DNA of 18,264 nt from an uncultured Faecalibacterium sp. GTDB taxonomy: Bacteria; Bacillota; Clostridia; Oscillospirales; Ruminococcaceae. This document shows positions 12,909 to 18,264 of the stretch, piece after piece; position 1 is the first letter of the stretch; each line of letters begins with the position of its first letter. The DNA is taken from contig URVW01000045.1 of the NCBI GenBank assembly GCA_900551435.1, positions 1 to 18,264 of the forward strand, read 5' to 3'. The notes under the pieces were generated by a model, which saw only the letters and a list, made by a program, of their open reading frames with translations, ran no database searches and had not been told where the DNA came from. The position numbers were made by a program, and so were the translations under genes.

Positions 12909-13963
12909 TTCAGCTTCAGGTCGCCGTCTTTGATCCAACCCAGCTTGCGCTCGATCTCGCAGAACACGACGCTCAGAACGGCGGGCAGGACGAAGCAGAT
13001 GAGCAGCATGGCCGCCCAGTCCATCGGGGTGATGGCGGCTTTCGTGCCCGCTGCAATGTCGTTGACCCAGCCGGTATAGACGCCGATCTGACCCACCAGA
13101 CCGCAAGTGCCCATGCCGGAGGAGACTGCCGCGCCGTTCATCTCAAAGTGGAACAGGCAGGTCGCCAGCGGGCCGGTGATGGCCGAAGCCAGCGTGGGCG
13201 CGATCCAGATGCGGGGGTTCTTGATGATGTTGCCCATCTGCAGCATACTGGTTCCCAGACCCTGACTGACCAGGCCGCCGACACCGTTTTCTTTGTAGCT
13301 CATGACCGCAAAGCCCACCATCTGGGCACAGCAGCCCGCCACGGCCGCGCCGCCGGCCAGACCGGTCAGACCCAGTGCCGCACAGATGGCCGCCGAGGAG
13401 ATGGGCAGGGTCAGCGCCACGCCGACGATGACCGACACGAGGATGCCCATGACCAGCGGGGCCTGTTCGGTGGCCCACATAATCAGCGTGCCCACCTGAC
13501 TTGCCGCCGCGCCGATGGGCGCTGCAATGAGCATCGACAGGCCGACGCCCACAAAGATGGTCACCAGCGGGGTGACCAGAATATCGATCTTCGTCTCCTT
13601 GCTGACGGCCTTGCCCAGCTCTGCCGCCACGATGGCGATGATGAGCACAGCCAGAGGGCCGCCCGCGCCGCCCAGCGCATTGGCCGAATAGCCGACCGTG
13701 ATCAGGCTGAACAGCACCAGCGGCGGGCAATGCAGCGCCCAGCCGATGGCACAGGCCATGGCCGGACCGCTCATCGCGGTGGCATAGCCGCCCAGATCGA
13801 CCAGCATTTCCAGCCCGGTCTGCTGGCCCAGCGTCTTGATGATCGTGCCGATCAGCAAGCTGGCAAACAGGCCCTGTGCCATCGCGCCCAGCGCCTCGAT
13901 GAGGTAGCGCTGCGGGGTGATGACGATATCTTTTCGCTTCAAAAAGTCTTTGACATTTGACAT
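12905..13963 (-). CDS. PTS_EIIC_2-type integral membrane protein (orphan EIIC-like)
   Basis: A 352-residue protein that is almost wholly hydrophobic, with about ten membrane helices broken by glycine/alanine-rich loops. The N-terminal FLKRKDIVITPQRYLIEALG and GLFASLLIGTIIKTLG match my memory of the PTS_EIIC_2 family, which includes PfoR-like and uncharacterised permease-like proteins. No EIIA or EIIB domain is fused or encoded nearby, so phosphotransferase-coupled sugar uptake is unproven; it may be a different transporter or a membrane regulator. AAAGGCGG lies about 9 bases before the ATG. It is transcribed alone from an extended -10 promoter. No terminator is seen; it converges on the Nudix gene with a 4-base overlap. 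Confidence 0.78.
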   Translation of the reverse strand: MSNVKDFLKRKDIVITPQRYLIEALGAMAQGLFASLLIGTIIKTLGQQTGLEMLVDLGGYATAMSGPAMACAIGWALHCPPLVLFSLITVGYSANALGGAGGPLAVLIIAIVAAELGKAVSKETKIDILVTPLVTIFVGVGLSMLIAAPIGAAASQVGTLIMWATEQAPLVMGILVSVIVGVALTLPISSAAICAALGLTGLAGGAAVAGCCAQMVGFAVMSYKENGVGGLVSQGLGTSMLQMGNIIKNPRIWIAPTLASAITGPLATCLFHFEMNGAAVSSGMGTCGLVGQIGVYTGWVNDIAAGTKAAITPMDWAAMLLICFVLPAVLSVVFCEIERKLGWIKDGDLKLN

Positions 13964-14018
13964 GAAATTTTCCGCCTTTCTGTCCCGGCAGTCCCCTGCG
14001 CGGGTTCACATGACCATC

Positions 14019-14047
14019 ATCATACCATACACCTGTCAAGACAGCAA
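14019..14047 (-). promoter_or_regulatory. Promoter of the EIIC-like gene
   Basis: On the - strand TTGCTG (14042-14047), a 17-base spacer, then TATGAT (14019-14024) preceded by TGG (extended -10). A TTGACA in the spacer is badly placed and is probably not used. Confidence 0.65.
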
Positions 14048-14185
14048 GTGCAAGCCGCGATTTTCGGTAAAAAGAACCAAAATTTATTTTACAAGCTGCA
14101 ATTTTTGCGCGGGTTGATCCGTATTCCTTCTGGAGCGAGGCTCTTTTTTGTCCTGCGCCGTCCTGCCGTTCCGTTGCAAAGAAGA

Positions 14186-14215
14186 TTGACGGGGACCGGG
14201 GGTTGGGTGTATACT
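14186..14215 (+). promoter_or_regulatory. Promoter of the GH25 muramidase gene
   Basis: TTGACG (14186-14191), an 18-base spacer, then TATACT (14210-14215). The transcript should start near 14222, giving a leader of about 96 bases. Confidence 0.7.
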
Positions 14216-14318
14216 GGAAGAGTGAAATTAGGATTTTTGATCGTATCCGATTCAACCGGGCGTCAGCGGCCAGCGCAATGGGCCGGCCCGATTCAGTTTG
14301 GAGGAAAAAGCAAACGGT

Positions 14319-15827
14319 ATGAAACACAAATTTTCATCTGTTCATCATAATACATCCGAGAAAGGGTCCCGCCGCGGCATTGGACAGGCCGTCGCCGCGC
14401 TGGTCATGGCGCTGGCGCTCACACTGGGTGGCGCAGGGACCACCTTCCTGCTGGCTTCCCAGCCCGCAGGTCTGACCGTCGCCCCCGTCACCGTCGATTG
14501 GGAGACGAGCGACCAACTCAAACAGACCAAAGAAAAGCCGTCCGCTTCGGCTTCTTCCACCGCAGAAGAGTCCGCCGTCAGCGAGCCTTGCGAGGAAACC
14601 GCAGAACCGGCTTCTTCCATCGCAACAGAGCCGGAAGCTCCCGCGTCCAGCGCGGCGGCAGAACCGGTGGCGCAGGAACCCGCCGTCGAACCCGAACCGG
14701 CTGTTCCGGAAACCGAAACGCCCGCTGACCCGATGGCCGGTTCTGCCGCTGAGGTAGACCACGAGAACGCGGTGTTCCCCCACTTCCAGCAGGAAACGGA
14801 AGAACTGGCCGCTGAGGACCCCCTGAGCGCCCCGGAAGAGGTGGAAGAACCTGTCGAGGAACCCGCTTCCACCGCTTCGGAGAACGGCGAGGACGATCTA
14901 TCCTCTGCCGAGATCACCGATGTGGACGGGACCATCCTGCTGACGCCAGAAGAAATTCGTGCCGCGCTGGATGCCGGCACGCTGGATGAAAGCAGCGTGG
15001 ATGCCCAGTGCTTGGACAGCGAGAACGGCTTCCTGAAATGGCTGTGGAACCTGCTCTTTGGCAAAAAAGATGATAGTACGACGCCCGCACCCGAACCGGT
15101 CTATTCCGGCTGGCGGACCGTCGGCGACAAGACCTATTACTACGACCAGACCACCAACAAGCCCGTGACCGGCATCCAGAGCATCGACAACAAGCTGTAT
15201 TACTTTGATGCAAACGGCGTCCAGCAGAAGGCCACCTTCGGCATCGACGTCTCGAAATACCAGTCCAAGATCGATTTTGAACAGGCCAAGAAGGCGGGCG
15301 TGGAGTTCGTCATCATCCGCATCGGCTACCGCGGCTACGGCTCCGGCACGCTGGTGCAGGACCCCAAGTTCGAAGAGCATTTTACCAATGCCCGGAACGC
15401 TGGTCTGCGGGTCGGCGTCTACTGCTTCAGTCAGGCCGTCAACGAGGACGAGGCCCGCGAGGAAGCGCAGGCTTGCGTCTACGTCCTGAACGGCCGTCAG
15501 CTGGATTACCCCATCTACTTTGACACCGAAGCTTCCGGTGCGGGCAATGGCCGCGCCGACGGTTTGGGCGTCGAGGACCGCACCAAGTGCGCGGTCGCGT
15601 TCTGCGAAGAGGTCAAGTCGCTGGGCTATCAGCCGGGTGTCTACGCTTCCACCACATGGTTCCGCAAGCGTCTGGACCTGAGCCAGTTGACCAAGTACAA
15701 CATCTGGAACGCTCATTACAACGTCGCCAGCAGCCCCATCTCCTGCAACATGTGGCAGGGGACCTGCACCGCCCGCATCCCCGGATACAGCGGACAGATC
15801 GACGTAAATATCAGCTACATGGGTTGA
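14319..15827 (+). CDS. GH25 muramidase (lysozyme) with acidic linker and wall-binding-like repeats
   Basis: A 502-residue exported protein. The N-terminus has SRRGIG (17-22) before a hydrophobic stretch (23-47), a signal peptide or anchor. A long linker rich in S, E, P and A (about 72-200) follows, then a short FLKWLWNLLFGKK segment (238-250). Two cell-wall/choline-binding-like repeats come next (GWRTVGDKTYYYD, then KLYYFDANGVQQ; 264-303). The GH25 domain (307-502) has FGIDVSKYQ with D310, and FDTE with D402 and E404, the expected catalytic acids for cleaving the MurNAc-GlcNAc bond. It probably acts in peptidoglycan remodelling outside the cell. The GGAGG is 14 bases before the ATG, longer than usual, but no better start exists. 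Single-gene unit. Confidence 0.93.
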   Translation: MKHKFSSVHHNTSEKGSRRGIGQAVAALVMALALTLGGAGTTFLLASQPAGLTVAPVTVDWETSDQLKQTKEKPSASASSTAEESAVSEPCEETAEPASSIATEPEAPASSAAAEPVAQEPAVEPEPAVPETETPADPMAGSAAEVDHENAVFPHFQQETEELAAEDPLSAPEEVEEPVEEPASTASENGEDDLSSAEITDVDGTILLTPEEIRAALDAGTLDESSVDAQCLDSENGFLKWLWNLLFGKKDDSTTPAPEPVYSGWRTVGDKTYYYDQTTNKPVTGIQSIDNKLYYFDANGVQQKATFGIDVSKYQSKIDFEQAKKAGVEFVIIRIGYRGYGSGTLVQDPKFEEHFTNARNAGLRVGVYCFSQAVNEDEAREEAQACVYVLNGRQLDYPIYFDTEASGAGNGRADGLGVEDRTKCAVAFCEEVKSLGYQPGVYASTTWFRKRLDLSQLTKYNIWNAHYNVASSPISCNMWQGTCTARIPGYSGQIDVNISYMG

Positions 15828-15840
15828 GCTGTCTGAACCA

Positions 15841-15874
15841 AAAAGGACGCTGCACAAACGTGCAGCGTCCTTTT
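15841..15874 (+). terminator. Terminator of the GH25 gene
   Basis: A perfect stem (15841-15855 with 15860-15874, AAAC loop) with an 11-bp GC-rich core and a TTTT tail, 14 bases past the stop codon. Confidence 0.9.
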
Positions 15875-15881
15875 GCTTACT

Positions 15882-15917
15882 AAAAACCCCCTTCCGGAAA
15901 TTTTCCCGGAAGGGGGT
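15882..15917 (-). terminator. Terminator of dnaJ
   Basis: A perfect 12-bp stem (15886-15897 with 15906-15917) is followed on the - strand by TTTTT. It lies 31 bases past the dnaJ stop. Together with the + strand terminator beside it, it separates two converging genes. Confidence 0.88.
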
Positions 15918-15947
15918 CTGCTTGTTTTTATGGACGTTCCGTCAACC

Positions 15948-17117
15948 TCAGTTGAACAGATCCTTCAGCTTCTTAAAGAAGCCCTTGCGCTTTTCGTAGT
16001 TTTCCTCTTTCAGCGTTCCTTCGAACTTCTTCAGGGCGTCGCGCTGGGCCTTGTTCAGCTTCTTGGGGATCTCGACCTCGCACTTGACGTACATATCACC
16101 GCGGCCGCGACCGTTCAGATACTGGATGCCCTTGCCGCGCAGACGGAAGGTCGTACCGCTCTGGGTCCCCTCGGGAACAGTGTACTCCACCTTGCCATCG
16201 ATGGACGGCACGGTGATGCTGTCACCGAGAACGGCCTGACTGTAGGTGATGGGCACGGTGACCCAGACATCATAGCCGTCGCGCTGGAACACCTCGCTGG
16301 GACGGACCGTGACCATCACGATGACATCGCCCGCAGGGCCGCCGTTCGTGCCGGCGTCGCCCATGCCGCGCAGAGCAAAGCTCTGATCGTCGTCGATGCC
16401 CATGGGGATGGACACCTCCAGCGTTTTCTTGGTGGCTGTCTTGCCGGAGCCGTGGCAGACCTTGCAGGGGTTCTTGACCAGCTTGCCCTTGCCGCCGCAG
16501 CGGGAGCAGGGCTGCTGGGTCTGCATCACGCCGAACGGCGTGCGCTGCTGGCGGATGACATAGCCGCGTCCGCCGCAGTCAGGGCAGGTCTCCGGGCTGG
16601 AGCCGACCGCACAGCCGGAGCCGTGGCATTCGGTGCACTCCTGCTGGCGGGTGATGGTGATGTTCTTCTTGCAGCCGTGGACCGCCTCGTCAAACGACAG
16701 CGTGATCCGGACCCGGATATCCTGACCCTTGCGGGGGGCGTTGGGGTTGGCCTGACGGGACGAGCCGCCAAAGCCGCCGAAGCCGCCGCCAAAAATATCA
16801 CCAAAGATGTCGCCCAAGTCCACGCCATCGCCGCCGAAGCCGCCAAAGCCGCCCGCGCCGCCGCCGTTCTGGGCCGCATAGCTGGGGTCCACTCCGGCAA
16901 AGCCATACTGATCGTACAGCTGACGCTTCTTCGGGTCCGACAGGACCTCGTTCGCTTCGTTGACTTCCTTGAATTTTTCCTCGGCTTCCTTGTCGCCGGG
17001 GTTATAGTCCGGGTGGTACTTCATGGCCAGCTTGCGGTAAGCCTTTTTGATCTCCGCATCCGTTGCGCCCTTCGATACCCCCAGCACTTCGTAGTAATCA
17101 CGCTTTTCCTGTGCCAT
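15948..17117 (-). CDS. dnaJ: Chaperone protein DnaJ (Hsp40)
   Basis: A 389-residue type I J-protein, the co-chaperone that delivers unfolded proteins to DnaK and stimulates its ATPase. The J-domain (6-72) has the essential HPD at 35-37. A Gly/Phe-rich linker (84-120) follows. The zinc-finger domain has four CxxCxGxG motifs starting at C161, C178, C204 and C218. Two C-terminal substrate-binding beta domains follow, and the protein ends in a lysine-rich tail (KRKGFFKKLKDLFN). All landmarks are intact and the length is typical. AGAGGG lies just before the ATG. dnaK lies 116 bases upstream on the same strand, the usual Clostridia order, with two hairpins in the gap. Confidence 0.98.
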   Translation of the reverse strand: MAQEKRDYYEVLGVSKGATDAEIKKAYRKLAMKYHPDYNPGDKEAEEKFKEVNEANEVLSDPKKRQLYDQYGFAGVDPSYAAQNGGGAGGFGGFGGDGVDLGDIFGDIFGGGFGGFGGSSRQANPNAPRKGQDIRVRITLSFDEAVHGCKKNITITRQQECTECHGSGCAVGSSPETCPDCGGRGYVIRQQRTPFGVMQTQQPCSRCGGKGKLVKNPCKVCHGSGKTATKKTLEVSIPMGIDDDQSFALRGMGDAGTNGGPAGDVIVMVTVRPSEVFQRDGYDVWVTVPITYSQAVLGDSITVPSIDGKVEYTVPEGTQSGTTFRLRGKGIQYLNGRGRGDMYVKCEVEIPKKLNKAQRDALKKFEGTLKEENYEKRKGFFKKLKDLFN

Positions 17118-17144
17118 ATCCCTCTAACCTCGTGAAACCGCAAA

Positions 17145-17218
17145 GGCCGCTCCGGCAAAACCGGAGCGGCTTTTGCTTATTCCTCAGCGCATGTCCGCCG
17201 GTTTGGCCGGACCTGCGC
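17145..17218 (-). promoter_or_regulatory. Two hairpins in the dnaK-dnaJ gap
   Basis: On the - strand, past the dnaK stop, comes an 11-bp stem with one mismatch (17187-17197 with 17208-17218), then a 10-bp perfect stem (17146-17155 with 17161-17170, CAAAA loop on the + strand). The second is followed by only CCTTTG on the - strand. They may be a leaky terminator, or processing/stability elements that make dnaJ less abundant than dnaK. No promoter for dnaJ is evident. Confidence 0.55.
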
Positions 17219-17233
17219 CGTCTGTATCAAACA

Positions 17234-18264
17234 TTAGACTTCCTTGAAGTCAGCATCGACCACGCCGTCGTCATTGGGCTTCTGCTGGTTGTTTGCGCCA
17301 GCGTCAGGACCCGGCTGTGCGCCAGCGGCCTGCTGGGCTGCAGCGGCTGCCTGATACATCTTCTCAAAGACGTGGCTCAGAGCATCCTGCTTTGCCTTGA
17401 TGTCGTCGATGGAGCCGGACTGGACCGCAGTCTTGAGGTCGGCCAGCTTTGCCTCGGCCTCGCTCTTGATGTCAGCGGGCATCTTGTCGCCGTTCTCCTT
17501 CAGCATCTTCTCGGTCTGGAACACCATCTGATCTGCGCCGTTGCGGATATCGACCTCTTCACGCTTCTTCTTGTCGTCAGCAGCGAACTGCTCAGCTTCC
17601 TTGACAGCCTTATCGATGTCGTCCTTGGACATGTTGGTGGAAGCGGTGATGGTGATGTTCTGCTCCTTGCCAGTGCCCAGATCCTTTGCGCTGACCTTCA
17701 CGATGCCGTTTGCATCGATATCGAAGGTGACTTCAATCTGAGGAACACCACGGGGAGCCGGAGCGATGCCGTCCAGATGGAAGACACCCAGGCTCTTGTT
17801 GTCGCGTGCGAACTCACGCTCGCCCTGCAGGACGTTGATCTCAACAGAGGGCTGATTGTCTGCAGCGGTGGAGAACACCTGACTCTTGTGGGTGGGGATG
17901 GTGGTGTTGCGCTCGATGATCTTGGTGCAGACGCCGCCCAGAGTCTCGATGCCGAGGCTCAGCGGAGTGACATCCAGCAGCAGCAGACCCTTGACGTCGC
18001 CCTGCAGGACGCCGCCCTGAATGGCAGCACCGACAGCAACGCACTCATCGGGGTTGATGCCCTTGAACGGCTCGCAGTTCAGTTCCTTCTTGACCGCGTC
18101 GTAGACAGCGGGGATACGGGTGGAACCACCGACCATCAGGACCTTCTTCAGGTCGGAAGCGCGCAGACCTGCATCCTGCAGAGCCTTGCGGACAGGGGTC
18201 ATAGTGCGGTCGACCAGATCAGCGGTCAGCTCGTTGAACTTTGCGCGGGTCAGGGTCATATCCA
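17234..18264 (-). CDS. dnaK: Chaperone protein DnaK (Hsp70), 3' part, runs off the window
   Basis: The last 342 or so residues of DnaK; the start lies beyond the right edge. The visible part begins at the end of the ATPase domain with VLMVGGSTRIPAVYD and GINPDECVAVGAAIQGG, then the interdomain linker GLLLLDVTPLSLGIET. The substrate-binding beta domain follows (TTIPTHKSQVFSTAADNQ; VLQGEREFARDNKSLG; DANGIVKVSAKDLGTGKEQ), and then the helical lid. The low-complexity Q/A-rich tail ends in DDGVVDADFKEV, the typical bacterial DnaK end. It is the ATP-driven core of the Hsp70 system with DnaJ and GrpE. hrcA, grpE and any CIRCE operator would be expected to the right of the window. Confidence 0.98.
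   Translation of the reverse strand, partial: DMTLTRAKFNELTADLVDRTMTPVRKALQDAGLRASDLKKVLMVGGSTRIPAVYDAVKKELNCEPFKGINPDECVAVGAAIQGGVLQGDVKGLLLLDVTPLSLGIETLGGVCTKIIERNTTIPTHKSQVFSTAADNQPSVEINVLQGEREFARDNKSLGVFHLDGIAPAPRGVPQIEVTFDIDANGIVKVSAKDLGTGKEQNITITASTNMSKDDIDKAVKEAEQFAADDKKKREEVDIRNGADQMVFQTEKMLKENGDKMPADIKSEAEAKLADLKTAVQSGSIDDIKAKQDALSHVFEKMYQAAAAAQQAAGAQPGPDAGANNQQKPNDDGVVDADFKEV

Larger units (their letters stand above)
13964..14318. other. Divergent intergenic region between EIIC-like and GH25 genes
   Basis: About 355 bases without a supportable gene. It contains the - strand promoter of the EIIC-like gene (14019-14047) and the + strand promoter of the GH25 gene (14186-14215). The GH25 leader of about 96 bases has two copies of CCGATTCA (14247-14254, 14288-14295) and nested short stems (14257-14261 with 14286-14290; 14268-14271 with 14281-14284). 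The middle (14050-14180) shows nothing recognisable. Confidence 0.6.

Noticed and set aside
14120..14155. Short GAGC/GCTC stem followed by TTTTTT on the + strand
   Set aside because: Only a 4-bp stem and no + strand gene upstream to terminate.
14222..14318. Known riboswitch (c-di-GMP or c-di-AMP) upstream of the muramidase
   Set aside because: The conserved core sequences that I know for these classes are not present.
15873..17135. 420-codon open frame antisense to dnaJ
   Set aside because: Shadow of dnaJ, whose J-domain and four zinc motifs are unmistakable.
1..18264. CRISPR array, prophage, transposase, tRNA or rRNA
   Set aside because: No regularly spaced repeats, no mobile-element proteins and no recognisable RNA gene were seen on either strand.

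Overview
The window looks like chromosome from a GC-rich Clostridia member of the Oscillospiraceae, most like Faecalibacterium or a close relative. This is an inference from the GC-rich coding style, strong AGGAGG-type ribosome binding sites, sigma-A type promoters, and a two-hairpin palindromic repeat near the left edge of a kind I recall from that group. No database search was possible. I see no prophage, insertion sequence, CRISPR array, tRNA or rRNA. It is mostly ordinary core genome arranged as short operons separated by clear hairpin terminators.

Layout, left to right. 1-2050: a palindromic repeat, a full-length ABC exporter (+), and directly after its stop codon the decayed C-terminal tail of a maltose-acetyltransferase-like gene, closed by a bidirectional terminator. 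2062-3830 (-): a GNAT acetyltransferase, a ROK-family glucokinase with an extended -10 promoter, and a 56-residue membrane protein. 4001-5651 (-): a tatB-like/tatA/tatC operon for twin-arginine export. 5880-6965 (+): an M24 aminopeptidase, converging on an FAH-family hydrolase through a terminator whose base contains both stop codons. 7016-8834 (-): a TrpR/YerC-like regulator, then a DJ-1/PfpI protein and the FAH hydrolase. A dyad overlaps the regulator's own -10, and a strong terminator sits just before the ribosome binding site of the next gene. 8940-9961 (-): nitroreductase plus GNAT. 10095-10277 (-): a 60-residue membrane protein with its own promoter, leader and terminator.

10711-12905 (+): an uncharacterised signal-peptide-bearing multi-pass membrane protein, a ricin-type beta-trefoil lectin with no signal peptide, and a Nudix hydrolase. 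The Nudix gene overlaps, tail to tail, a PTS_EIIC_2-type membrane protein (-, to 13963). 14319-15827 (+): a surface GH25 muramidase with an acidic linker, wall-binding-like repeats and a twin-arginine-like N-terminus. 15948-18264 (-): dnaJ and the 3' part of dnaK, which runs off the right edge.

The most interesting points are: the likely self-regulated TrpR-like gene linked by read-through to the DJ-1/FAH pair; the apparently cytoplasmic three-QxW lectin; the tat operon with a perfect 10-residue tandem repeat and a possible Tat-like substrate nearby; the tandem TGAAC dyads between tatB and the peptidase; and the acetyltransferase gene remnant. I do not see a clear new defence or mobile system.
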